Origin: an uncultured Erysipelotrichaceae bacterium
GTDB lineage: Bacteria > Bacillota_I > Bacilli_A > RFN20 > CAG-288
Direction of reading: 5' to 3'
Length of the DNA stretch: 14,406 nucleotides
NCBI GenBank assembly: GCA_902771745.1
Contig: CACXYG010000014.1
Coordinates: forward strand, 1-14,406
The notes under the pieces were generated by a model, which did no database searches, was not told where the DNA came from, and was given only the letters and a program-made list of their open reading frames with translations. This document shows, piece after piece, positions 5,547 through 11,919 of the stretch (its first letter is position 1; the number at the start of each line of letters is the position of its first letter). The translations under genes were made by a program, and so were the position numbers.

Positions 5547-8396
5547 AAGAGAGTAAAAAGAATACTGAAAAGTAAACGTGTTTTAGCGTGGGGAATTACT
5601 ACTCTTTCTGTTGCCGCTTTAATGACAACTGCCAATATTTTGGCAACCCAGACTTTCTATACCATCATCTGTAATAGACTTGGCGGTAAGAGAGCCATCA
5701 CTGAAGCTGGTGAAAATGCCGGTGCTTATATTGCCGATTATGAAACCAAAGAAGAAGCCTACCGCAACGGTAATCAAGTCACCAAGGATATCTGTGGTGA
5801 AGGTATGGTTCTTCTGAAGAATGAGAACAAGGCTCTTCCTTTAAAAGAAGGAGCCAAAGTCTCCGTCTTTGGTAAGAACTCCATCAATCTCGTCTATGGT
5901 GGCAGCGGTTCAGCTGCTCCAGAACAAGATGAACCGACAAAGACTATCTTTGATTCTTTAACCGAAGCGGGTTTTTCCTACAATCCTACTTTAAAGTCTT
6001 TCTATGAGGATGACAATGCTTCTGGTAACCCAAGACCAGGCAATCCAAAAATGGAAAACTCCGGTGTCAGCACTTTGGCAACTGGTGAGACTTCCGTTGA
6101 TAAGTACAACGATTCTGTAACCCAGTCTTATGCGGAATATGGCGATGCGGCTTTGGTTGTTTTCTCCCGTATTGCGGGTGAAAACTGGGATTTACCACGT
6201 ATTGCCGATGATAATCCGGATCATCACTATCTCCAGTTAGATAACAACGAGACCGCCTTGTTGAAGCATATCTGCGACTCTAACAAGTTTGCTCATGTTG
6301 TTGTTTTGATCAACTCTTCTAACAACATTGACTTAGGCTTCTTGAAGTTTGCTGATGACTATGCGTATCAGGATAAGATTGATGCTGCTCTTCTCATCGG
6401 TTCTCCAGGTGCCAATGGTATTATGGCGTTAGGTGAGATCTTATCTGGTAAGATCAACCCCTCTGGTCATACTGTCGATACGTTATATACCCACTATGAA
6501 AATGACCCAACCTGGCAGAACTTTGCGGATAACCGCAAGAAAAATGGTGACGCCTATTTCTTAAATGGTACGGCTCAGCCATTCTACTTCGTCGATTATG
6601 AAGAAGGTATCTATCAGGGCTATCGTTATTATGAGACCAGAGGTGCTTTAGATAGCGCTTGGTATGATAAAAACGTCGTCTATCCATTCGGCTATGGTCT
6701 TAGCTATACGACCTTCGATGAACAATTTGAAGATGTCCACGGCCTGGAAGCCAAAGCTTTAAATGCTACGGAAACCTTTGAAGTCAAAGTGAAGGTCAAG
6801 AACACTGGTGATGTTGCTGGTAAGGATGTCGTTCAGATTTACGCTTCTGCTCCTTATACTGATGGCGGAATTGAAAAAGCATATAAAGTTCTTGCTGGTT
6901 TTGCAAAAACCAAGTTGTTAAAACCAAATGAAAGTGAGACTGTCACAATCACCATCAATCCTTATGATTTTGCCAGTTTTGACTCTCAGGACAAGAACAA
7001 GAACGGCTATAAGGGTTATGAATTAGAAGAAGGTGATTATACCTTCTATGGCGGTAAGGATGCTCATACAAACTTTGGTAAATTCACCAAGCATTTAGAT
7101 GCTTCCTATCGCTTTGAAAAAGACCCGGTTACCCAAACCGAAGTTAAACCGCTATTCGAGCATGCTGGTGATCACTTACAGTCCTTGATGAGCAGAACAG
7201 ACTTCACTGGCACTTTCCCAAAGACGCCAACAGAAGAAGATCAGGCCATTGATCAAGCCTTCCTTGATGAACTCAACAACCGTGATTCTGGTAATGATGA
7301 AGATTTATCCGTTATGCCAAAAACGGGTGCTGATGTCAGTATCATGTTCAAGCAGTTGGTTGGCAAAGACTACAACGATCCGTTATGGGATGAATTCCTT
7401 GACCAGTTGACCTTTGAAGAAATGGTCTTATTGTTCAATGGTGGTTCTTACTCCACTCCGGAAATTGAACGTCTTGGCATTCCTCAGACCTTGGATTGTG
7501 ATGGCCCGACTGGTATTGTTGCTTTCTTAGGTACACCAGAAGTCTATGGTACTTGCTATTACTGCTCTGAGGTTCTCTTGGCGCAGACTTATAATGTCGA
7601 ACTTGCCGATGAGTTTGGTAAAGCGGTCGGTAATGAATGTATCCTTGGCGACCAGAGAACAGACGGTAGTCACTTACCTTATACCGGTTGGTATGCACCA
7701 GCTGTCAACTTACATCGTTCTCCATTTGGTGGTAGAAACACTGAATACTATTCTGAAGACTCTTTCATCTCTGGCAAGTTTGCTGCCAGAGTCATCAAAG
7801 AAGTTCAGAAGAAGGGTGTCTATACCAGTTTGAAGCATTTTGCTTTAAATGATCAGGAGACTCATCGTTCCTACAATGGTTCAAACACCTGGTGTGATGA
7901 ACAGGCGATGCGTGAACTCTACTTCAAGCCATTTGAAATTGCTGTCAAGGAAGGTAAGACACTTGGTGTCATGTCCTCCTTTAACCGTATCGGTACCAAA
8001 TGGACTGGTGGCGACTACAATCTGTTGACCAGAGTCTTAAGAAATGAATGGGGATTTGTCGGCTCCGTCATCTGTGATTTCCATACCGATAACTACATGA
8101 ACAACAGACAGATGATCTTTGCTGGCGGTGACTTGAATCTCACGACGACTAAGCCTTGGAACAAGGCTGATCCTACCGCTGCTGCTGATGTCAACGTCTT
8201 AAGAAGAGCAACGCATAATACGCTTTATGCCATCGCCAATTCCAACGCCATGCGTTTGGATATCAAAGGATATAAACTTCCAACATGGGAGATTGTTCTC
8301 TTTGTTGTTGATGGTGCTTTAGGTGGTGTCCTTCTTCTCTGGGGTGCTTGGGCTATTATCACAGCACTCAAAAAGAAGGATGAAGTTGCTGAGTAG
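5544..8396 (+). CDS. Membrane-anchored GH3 beta-glycosidase with permuted domains (950 aa, ATA start)
   Basis: Predicted GH3 exo-beta-glycosidase held at the outer face of the membrane. The frame opens after TAA at 5532-5534. The start is assigned to ATA at 5544 (GTG, TTG and ATG are absent up to 5622; a CTG at 5565 is a weaker choice). The N-terminus (KRVKRILKSKRVLAWG...) is basic and followed by a hydrophobic helix (about residues 14-41), an uncleaved anchor. The GH3 C-terminal domain comes first (about 84-390), with probable acid/base Glu213 in IAGENWD. A fibronectin-III-like domain (about 409-509) follows. The barrel domain (about 601-900) has CDGP, RSPFGGRNTEYYSED, KHFALNDQE and nucleophile Asp845 in VICDF (codon 8076-8078). 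A second helix (about 917-940) ends in KKKDEVAE, positive-inside. It sits 15 bases after the lipoprotein gene, so both are probably one transcript ending at 8423-8467. If ATA is not used, the protein would lack its N-terminal anchor. Confidence 0.9.
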   Translation: MKRVKRILKSKRVLAWGITTLSVAALMTTANILATQTFYTIICNRLGGKRAITEAGENAGAYIADYETKEEAYRNGNQVTKDICGEGMVLLKNENKALPLKEGAKVSVFGKNSINLVYGGSGSAAPEQDEPTKTIFDSLTEAGFSYNPTLKSFYEDDNASGNPRPGNPKMENSGVSTLATGETSVDKYNDSVTQSYAEYGDAALVVFSRIAGENWDLPRIADDNPDHHYLQLDNNETALLKHICDSNKFAHVVVLINSSNNIDLGFLKFADDYAYQDKIDAALLIGSPGANGIMALGEILSGKINPSGHTVDTLYTHYENDPTWQNFADNRKKNGDAYFLNGTAQPFYFVDYEEGIYQGYRYYETRGALDSAWYDKNVVYPFGYGLSYTTFDEQFEDVHGLEAKALNATETFEVKVKVKNTGDVAGKDVVQIYASAPYTDGGIEKAYKVLAGFAKTKLLKPNESETVTITINPYDFASFDSQDKNKNGYKGYELEEGDYTFYGGKDAHTNFGKFTKHLDASYRFEKDPVTQTEVKPLFEHAGDHLQSLMSRTDFTGTFPKTPTEEDQAIDQAFLDELNNRDSGNDEDLSVMPKTGADVSIMFKQLVGKDYNDPLWDEFLDQLTFEEMVLLFNGGSYSTPEIERLGIPQTLDCDGPTGIVAFLGTPEVYGTCYYCSEVLLAQTYNVELADEFGKAVGNECILGDQRTDGSHLPYTGWYAPAVNLHRSPFGGRNTEYYSEDSFISGKFAARVIKEVQKKGVYTSLKHFALNDQETHRSYNGSNTWCDEQAMRELYFKPFEIAVKEGKTLGVMSSFNRIGTKWTGGDYNLLTRVLRNEWGFVGSVICDFHTDNYMNNRQMIFAGGDLNLTTTKPWNKADPTAAADVNVLRRATHNTLYAIANSNAMRLDIKGYKLPTWEIVLFVVDGALGGVLLLWGAWAIITALKKKDEVAE

Positions 8397-8422
8397 AGAC
8401 AATTAAATTCTGGCTTTCAATA

Positions 8423-8467
8423 AAATAAGGGCATTTCTTTTATAGGGAATGTCCTTATTTCTTTATT
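8423..8467 (+). terminator. Rho-independent terminator after the second GH3 gene
   Basis: A 15-bp stem (8423-8437 with 8446-8460, two G-U pairs) around an 8-base loop is followed by the T-rich run TTTCTTTATT. It lies 27 bases after the stop codon. Confidence 0.85.
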
Positions 8468-8769
8468 CTATAGAGAATCCAATTTTTACCTTTTCTTATC
8501 TTAAGGTGATTGTCTATGAGTAGAGAGAATCAAAGCATTCTTCTTAGAAAGAAGTGGCTCTTTGTCAGTGTTGACGCTAAAGTAAGCATGTACAAAACTG
8601 CTAATACGAAAATGTACACTGGAAATTAATAATGCTGTTATCAGTGTCATCCTTCATTCATGAAAATCATGGTGAAAAGATGAAGATGTTTTTAAGAATA
8701 ACTTCATCTTGTTATTCGGAAATGATATGTTTTCGATTAATTATACGAATGAGTGATCCTATCAAAGGA
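8468..8769. other. Convergent intergenic region with possible IS21-type end remnant and hairpins, no convincing gene
   Basis: This stretch lies between two converging transcription units. It contains two ATGTACA copies 24 bases apart (8588-8594 and 8612-8618), two TCAGTGT copies (8565-8571 and 8641-8647), and two overlapping hairpins (AAGATGAAG 8677-8685 with CTTCATCTT 8702-8710; GAATAAC 8696-8702 with GTTATTC 8711-8717). No established gene was identified. Confidence 0.5.
8565..8647. mobile_element. Possible remnant of an IS21-family terminal region
   Basis: The layout GTACAAAACTG ... ACGAAAATGTACACTGG resembles the multiple short TGTACA-type repeats found inside the ends of IS21-family elements, bounded by TCAGTGT at both sides. 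No istA or istB coding sequence and no second element end are visible, so at most a solo end or a deletion scar remains. The match is from memory of the pattern, not from alignment. Confidence 0.3.
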
Positions 8770-8793
8770 AAACGTCTGATTGCTCAGACGTTT
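8770..8793 (-). terminator. Rho-independent terminator of the kinase operon
   Basis: A perfect 10-bp stem AAACGTCTGA/TCAGACGTTT with a 4-base loop starts 3 bases after the kinase stop codon. On the minus strand the stem runs into TTTTCCTTT, which serves as the U-tract. Confidence 0.8.
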
Positions 8794-8796
8794 CTA

Positions 8797-10116
8797 TTAA
8801 GCGTTATTTTCTGAAGTTAAGCCTTTGGTTAGGGATTCAATCATTGGTGATGGTGGTTCACTGAAGTTGATGATCAAAGTGAATGTGTTGTTTTCTTGAG
8901 AGATGTTGAGATAACCGTCGTACATCGAGACGATGTTCTGGATACTCTTAAGACCAAAGCCGTGGAGTTCTTTTTCCTTGGCGGTCGTCTTTGGAAGATT
9001 GTTTTCTGTCTCCACCTGTTCTTCCAGATAGTTCTGGAAGGCAAGGATGATGTTATCTTTGTTACCCTGTAAGGAAACTCGGATAATCTTCTTTTCTTTA
9101 TCTTGGACTTTATCAAGGTAGTTGACCGCATTGTTTAAGGCGTTGGTGAATAAGGAGGCGATATGGGTAGATTTCATGAAGGAGAGAAGTTGACCGTTGA
9201 TGTTACATAACAACTGAATGTCTTTTTTGTGACAGATGTAGGCTTGCTCGGATAAGACGATATCAATAGAGGCGTTACCCGTTGCAAAACGAGCGATATT
9301 GGTAGAAGAAATCTCCTCTAATTCTTCCTGTTCTTCTTGTGATAATTCACGGCATTCCTGTTGATGACGCAAGTCGTGTTCACGGATGTTGATTCGTTCA
9401 ATCAGGGCCTTGGTCTGCTCATATTGCATTTCATCTTTCTTGAGCATGAGTTCCAAGATCTTCTGATCCTCTTCCATCTTCTTTTGTCTGGTGTTGAAAT
9501 CATTGAATAGCAATATTCCTAGACCTGCGAAAGTGAACATCAGCATGACGACATTCTGCGCTGGCGCTTTCATCCAGAAATGAACCTTATCGCTCTTATA
9601 GATGGTAGAAAGGAAGACGAAGATGCCGATGCCTAAGAGGGAACTTATTGTAATTCGTATATGATATAACTGAACGGCTTTTCCTTTTCTTCGTCGAGCG
9701 ATGAAAAAGTAGCCGAGAACGAAGAATAACAGCATGGAGACTGTTACGTGCGTATAATACAAGACATCGTGAGCAGGGAACAATTTGTCGATAGATGGGA
9801 TGTAGATGAAGGAGAAGCAGGAAGCTGCAAATTGCAGTGCGTAAGCATCCACCGCATAGAAGAGCGCTTGGAAGAAATCGACCTTGAAGGTTCCAAAACA
9901 AACTAAGAATAAGATGGCAAATACCATCGGATAACGATAGGTGATATCAATCGGAATGAAGTCGATGCCACCAAGGCAAACTGCAAAGTATAAAGGTAAA
10001 ATCAAAAACCAACACTTGCGTCTTTCTTTCCACGGGGCCAAGACACAGAATGCAGCAAAGTATTCGAAGAAGAATTCTCTTCCAAATAAATATTTTATAA
10101 TTACGTTATCTATCAT
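8797..10116 (-). CDS. AgrC-like GHKL sensor histidine kinase (439 aa)
   Basis: Membrane sensor kinase of the AgrC/class-10 type, predicted to phosphorylate the LytTR regulator encoded just upstream. Residues 1-205 hold about six or seven hydrophobic helices forming the input domain. A charged helical linker (about 207-240) follows. The dimerisation/phosphoacceptor region has INIREHDLRHQQ with His247, then TGNASIDIVLSEQ, typical of AgrC-like kinases. The ATPase domain shows an N-box (SLFTNALNNAVNYL, about 321-334) and a G-box (HGFGLKSIQNI, about 385-395). Its start codon overlaps the stop of the regulator gene by 4 bp (ATGA, 10113-10116), implying translational coupling. An AAAGGAT lies about 11 bases upstream. 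No agrB- or agrD-like gene is present in the window, so the ligand is unknown. The gene ends at the terminator at 8770-8793. Confidence 0.93.
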   Translation of the reverse strand: MIDNVIIKYLFGREFFFEYFAAFCVLAPWKERRKCWFLILPLYFAVCLGGIDFIPIDITYRYPMVFAILFLVCFGTFKVDFFQALFYAVDAYALQFAASCFSFIYIPSIDKLFPAHDVLYYTHVTVSMLLFFVLGYFFIARRRKGKAVQLYHIRITISSLLGIGIFVFLSTIYKSDKVHFWMKAPAQNVVMLMFTFAGLGILLFNDFNTRQKKMEEDQKILELMLKKDEMQYEQTKALIERINIREHDLRHQQECRELSQEEQEELEEISSTNIARFATGNASIDIVLSEQAYICHKKDIQLLCNINGQLLSFMKSTHIASLFTNALNNAVNYLDKVQDKEKKIIRVSLQGNKDNIILAFQNYLEEQVETENNLPKTTAKEKELHGFGLKSIQNIVSMYDGYLNISQENNTFTLIINFSEPPSPMIESLTKGLTSENNA

Positions 10117-10859
10117 AAGACTATGGATCCTTTCTTAACCAGATACCTGGTGAATGTTGACATGAAATTCTCTTTGTAAAGTCGAGATAATGGGAGGGTG
10201 GTTTTGTTCTTCAATGTCACCATATCTCCTTTTACAGAAAGGACACAATCAAGATTAACTAGGAATGAATTACCGCATTTCTCAAAGTTGTCATTTCTTA
10301 GTGATTCATATAGGTTGTTCATTGTCCCTCGTATCTTTAACGTCTTCTCAGGGTACTCACTGTCCTCTTTTAAGAAGTAGAACAGATTGTGTTTTTTGAC
10401 TTCGATATAGACTAAATCCTTCAATGGTAAGACGATGATGCTTTGATAGGCGTGCAACTCGATTTTCTTCTCTTGTGAAGCTTTCTTTTCATGCAAATAA
10501 GTCAAGGCATGATCTAAGTTTGCGGATAGTGAATAAGTCTCAATTGGCTTGACCATGTAGCCTAAAGCATTGACTTCATAGCCGTTGATGGCAAATTGGC
10601 GATAGTTGGTACAGAAAAGAATGACCATGTCAGTATCGTTTTTGCGAACTTTCTTGGCTACTTCAATACCATTCATGCCGGGCATTTCTACGTCTAAAAA
10701 GAGGATATCAGTGACGGGTCTTTCTTCTAAGAAGTCTAACCCAGACTGATAGGTTCTGATCTGGAATTCGATGTTGTGTTTCTTGAAATAGATATTTAGC
10801 TCTGCTTGCAGATGAGTCAAAGCCTTCATATCGTCATCGATTAATGTCAAGTTTATCAT
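10113..10859 (-). CDS. LytTR response regulator, AgrA-like (248 aa)
   Basis: Transcription factor, presumably phosphorylated by the kinase encoded directly downstream. The receiver domain (about 1-122) has the acidic cluster DDD (8-10), phosphoacceptor Asp56 in ILFLDVEMPG, Thr84 and the Lys104-Pro105 pair. The LytTR DNA-binding domain (about 134-240) shows the family signatures YIEVKKHNLFYF and SFLVNLDCV...LPLSRLYKENF. The stop TGA overlaps the kinase start. No Shine-Dalgarno is visible before the ATG; instead a consensus promoter ends 6 bases upstream, so the mRNA may be leaderless. TGA as stop also shows that this organism does not use the Mycoplasma code. Likely targets are its own operon, the divergent regulator or the GH3 genes, but this is inference from position only. 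Confidence 0.94.
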   Translation of the reverse strand: MINLTLIDDDMKALTHLQAELNIYFKKHNIEFQIRTYQSGLDFLEERPVTDILFLDVEMPGMNGIEVAKKVRKNDTDMVILFCTNYRQFAINGYEVNALGYMVKPIETYSLSANLDHALTYLHEKKASQEKKIELHAYQSIIVLPLKDLVYIEVKKHNLFYFLKEDSEYPEKTLKIRGTMNNLYESLRNDNFEKCGNSFLVNLDCVLSVKGDMVTLKNKTTLPLSRLYKENFMSTFTRYLVKKGSIVL

Positions 10860-10865
10860 GATGTA

Positions 10866-10894
10866 ATTATATTATTATCTAAGTTTCTTTTCAA
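10866..10894 (-). promoter_or_regulatory. Sigma-A promoter of the regulator-kinase operon, leaderless geometry
   Basis: On the minus strand TTGAAA (10889-10894), a 17-base spacer and TATAAT (10866-10871) form a near-perfect promoter. Six bases (TACATC) separate the -10 from the ATG, so the expected transcription start is the A of the start codon. Confidence 0.75.
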
Positions 10895-10950
10895 TTTTTA
10901 GCGGTCTTGTTTGATATGTATTCCGTGCCGTTTTTTTGGTAATCCATGCC

Positions 10951-10986
10951 AAGCCTTTGAAAGCCTTTACATTTTAAACATATAAT
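10951..10986 (+). promoter_or_regulatory. Sigma-A promoter of the rightward LytTR gene with tandem AAGCCTTT repeat
   Basis: TTGAAA (10957-10962), an 18-base spacer and TATAAT (10981-10986) form a good promoter. The -35 lies within a 10-bp tandem, AAGCCTTTGA/AAGCCTTTAC (10951-10970), which could be an operator. Transcription would start near 10993, leaving a leader of about 19 bases with AAAGGA (10994-10999) before the ATG at 11012. Confidence 0.65.
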
Positions 10987-11011
10987 TTTTAACAAAGGAA
11001 CAAAATCGAAT

Positions 11012-11749
11012 ATGATCAATATCGGTATAATCGATGTGGATCAAACCATCCACAACAAGTTAGTGTTTCTCTTGGAAAATTATTTTTCCAAGACCGACGA
11101 CGTGATACGAATTCATCATTTTCATTCAGGGGAAGCTTTCTTCAATCAAGACGAGACAAACATCGATATTCTCTTCTGTGACGTCTTGTTGCCCGATGGC
11201 TCTGGAGTGGAAGTGGCCAAGGTGTTTCGTAAGAGTCACCCTTGGCAACCAATCATTCTTCTCAGTGAAAATGATGAGTATGCACTATTAGGGTATCAGG
11301 TGTCGGCCACTGGGTTTATCTTAAAGCCAATAGAAGAAAAAAATGTGCGTTTTTTTATAGAAAAAGCACATAATCGTGTCTCTAAAGAGAAAATCAAAGA
11401 ACTAATCATTAAAACTAGAGAGGGCATCGTCAGCATCCCATCCAGTGATATTCTCTATATTGAAATTCAAGGACATGTGCTCCACATTCACTATTGTTAT
11501 AAGGATAATATATATAATATGAGATGTCGTGGAACACTGAGTGAATACGAGAAAATCTTAGAACCTTATGGCTTTGCCAGGTGTTGTGTATACGCTCTGG
11601 TGAATATGAAATATGTCACCTCTGTCAGGGGTACAGAAGTCTATCTTTCTAAGGCGAATGAAGAACTTCCATTAAGTCGTTCTAACCGTAACGAGTTTCT
11701 CAATTGCTTCTATGATTTCTTATCAGAATCCACCATTCTCGCTGCTTAA
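11012..11749 (+). CDS. Second LytTR response regulator (245 aa), no adjacent kinase of its own
   Basis: Transcription factor of the same architecture as the regulator encoded divergently 152 bp away. The receiver domain (about 1-122) keeps Asp8 and Asp10 in GIIDVDQ, phosphoacceptor Asp57 in ILFCDVLLPDGSG, Ser85 and Lys105-Pro106, so it should be phosphorylatable. The LytTR domain (about 130-240) has ILYIEIQGHVLHI and ALVNMKYVTSV...LPLSRSNRNEF. It has no kinase beside it on its own strand; the AgrC-like kinase of the divergent operon may serve both regulators, or it may be an orphan. It has its own promoter (TTGAAA-N18-TATAAT) and terminator (11771-11801), so it is monocistronic. It lies just upstream of the third GH3 gene, a plausible target. 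AAAGGA sits 12 bases before the ATG, slightly far. Confidence 0.93.
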   Translation: MINIGIIDVDQTIHNKLVFLLENYFSKTDDVIRIHHFHSGEAFFNQDETNIDILFCDVLLPDGSGVEVAKVFRKSHPWQPIILLSENDEYALLGYQVSATGFILKPIEEKNVRFFIEKAHNRVSKEKIKELIIKTREGIVSIPSSDILYIEIQGHVLHIHYCYKDNIYNMRCRGTLSEYEKILEPYGFARCCVYALVNMKYVTSVRGTEVYLSKANEELPLSRSNRNEFLNCFYDFLSESTILAA

Positions 11750-11770
11750 GTTTCCATTTGTAACATTTAT

Positions 11771-11801
11771 GAAAGGGCTTTATTCACAAGGCCCTTTTTT
11801 C
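11771..11801 (+). terminator. Rho-independent terminator after the second LytTR gene
   Basis: AAAGGGCTT pairs with AAGGCCCTTT (one bulged G) and is followed by a run of T to 11800. It lies 21 bases after the stop codon. Confidence 0.85.
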
Positions 11802-11806
11802 TTGTA

Positions 11807-11821
11807 AAACGTGCCTCGTTT
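11807..11821. repeat. Inverted repeat AAACG-N5-CGTTT, possible operator upstream of the third GH3
   Basis: AAACG (11807-11811) and CGTTT (11817-11821) are perfect arms 5 bases apart, about 100 bases before the GH3 start at 11920. The size and CG-centred arms resemble LacI-family operators. No regulator of that family is visible in the window. Confidence 0.3.
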
Positions 11822-11919
11822 CATGTCAAGGGTGTCGGTTCGGTTGAACCTCTAGGGTCCCTCAATTTATCCTTGAAATAGTTTGAAGTATAGTCCGAAA
11901 ACACAAAAAGGAGGGATTT

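Noticed and set aside
5622..5624. ATG as the start of the second GH3 gene
   Set aside because: No Shine-Dalgarno precedes it, and it would cut a well-formed basic head and transmembrane helix in the middle. The ATA at 5544 has correct ribosome binding site spacing.
8516..8629. Frame of 37 codons (starts MSRENQSILLRKKW) with a weak AAGGTG upstream
   Set aside because: No recognisable family; it spans the candidate IS-end repeats and is as likely to be chance. It could be revisited if peptides are found.
8632..8814. 60-codon frame on the plus strand in the convergent spacer
   Set aside because: It runs through two hairpins and the kinase terminator into the antisense of the kinase 3' end, and has no ribosome binding site.
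10113..10115. TGA read as Trp (Mollicutes code)
   Set aside because: TGA ends the LytTR gene at the expected length and overlaps the kinase start; Trp is TGG throughout the window.
10906..10935. Possible LytTR direct repeats (CTTGTTTGA and GCCGTTTTT, 21 bases start to start)
   Set aside because: The spacing fits LytTR sites, but only four of nine positions agree between the repeats, too weak in T-rich DNA.
8397..11011. agrD-like signal peptide or agrB-like processing gene near the kinase
   Set aside because: Both strands of the spacers around the kinase and regulators were read; no short peptide with a Cys-containing AgrD pattern and no AgrB-like membrane protein is present.
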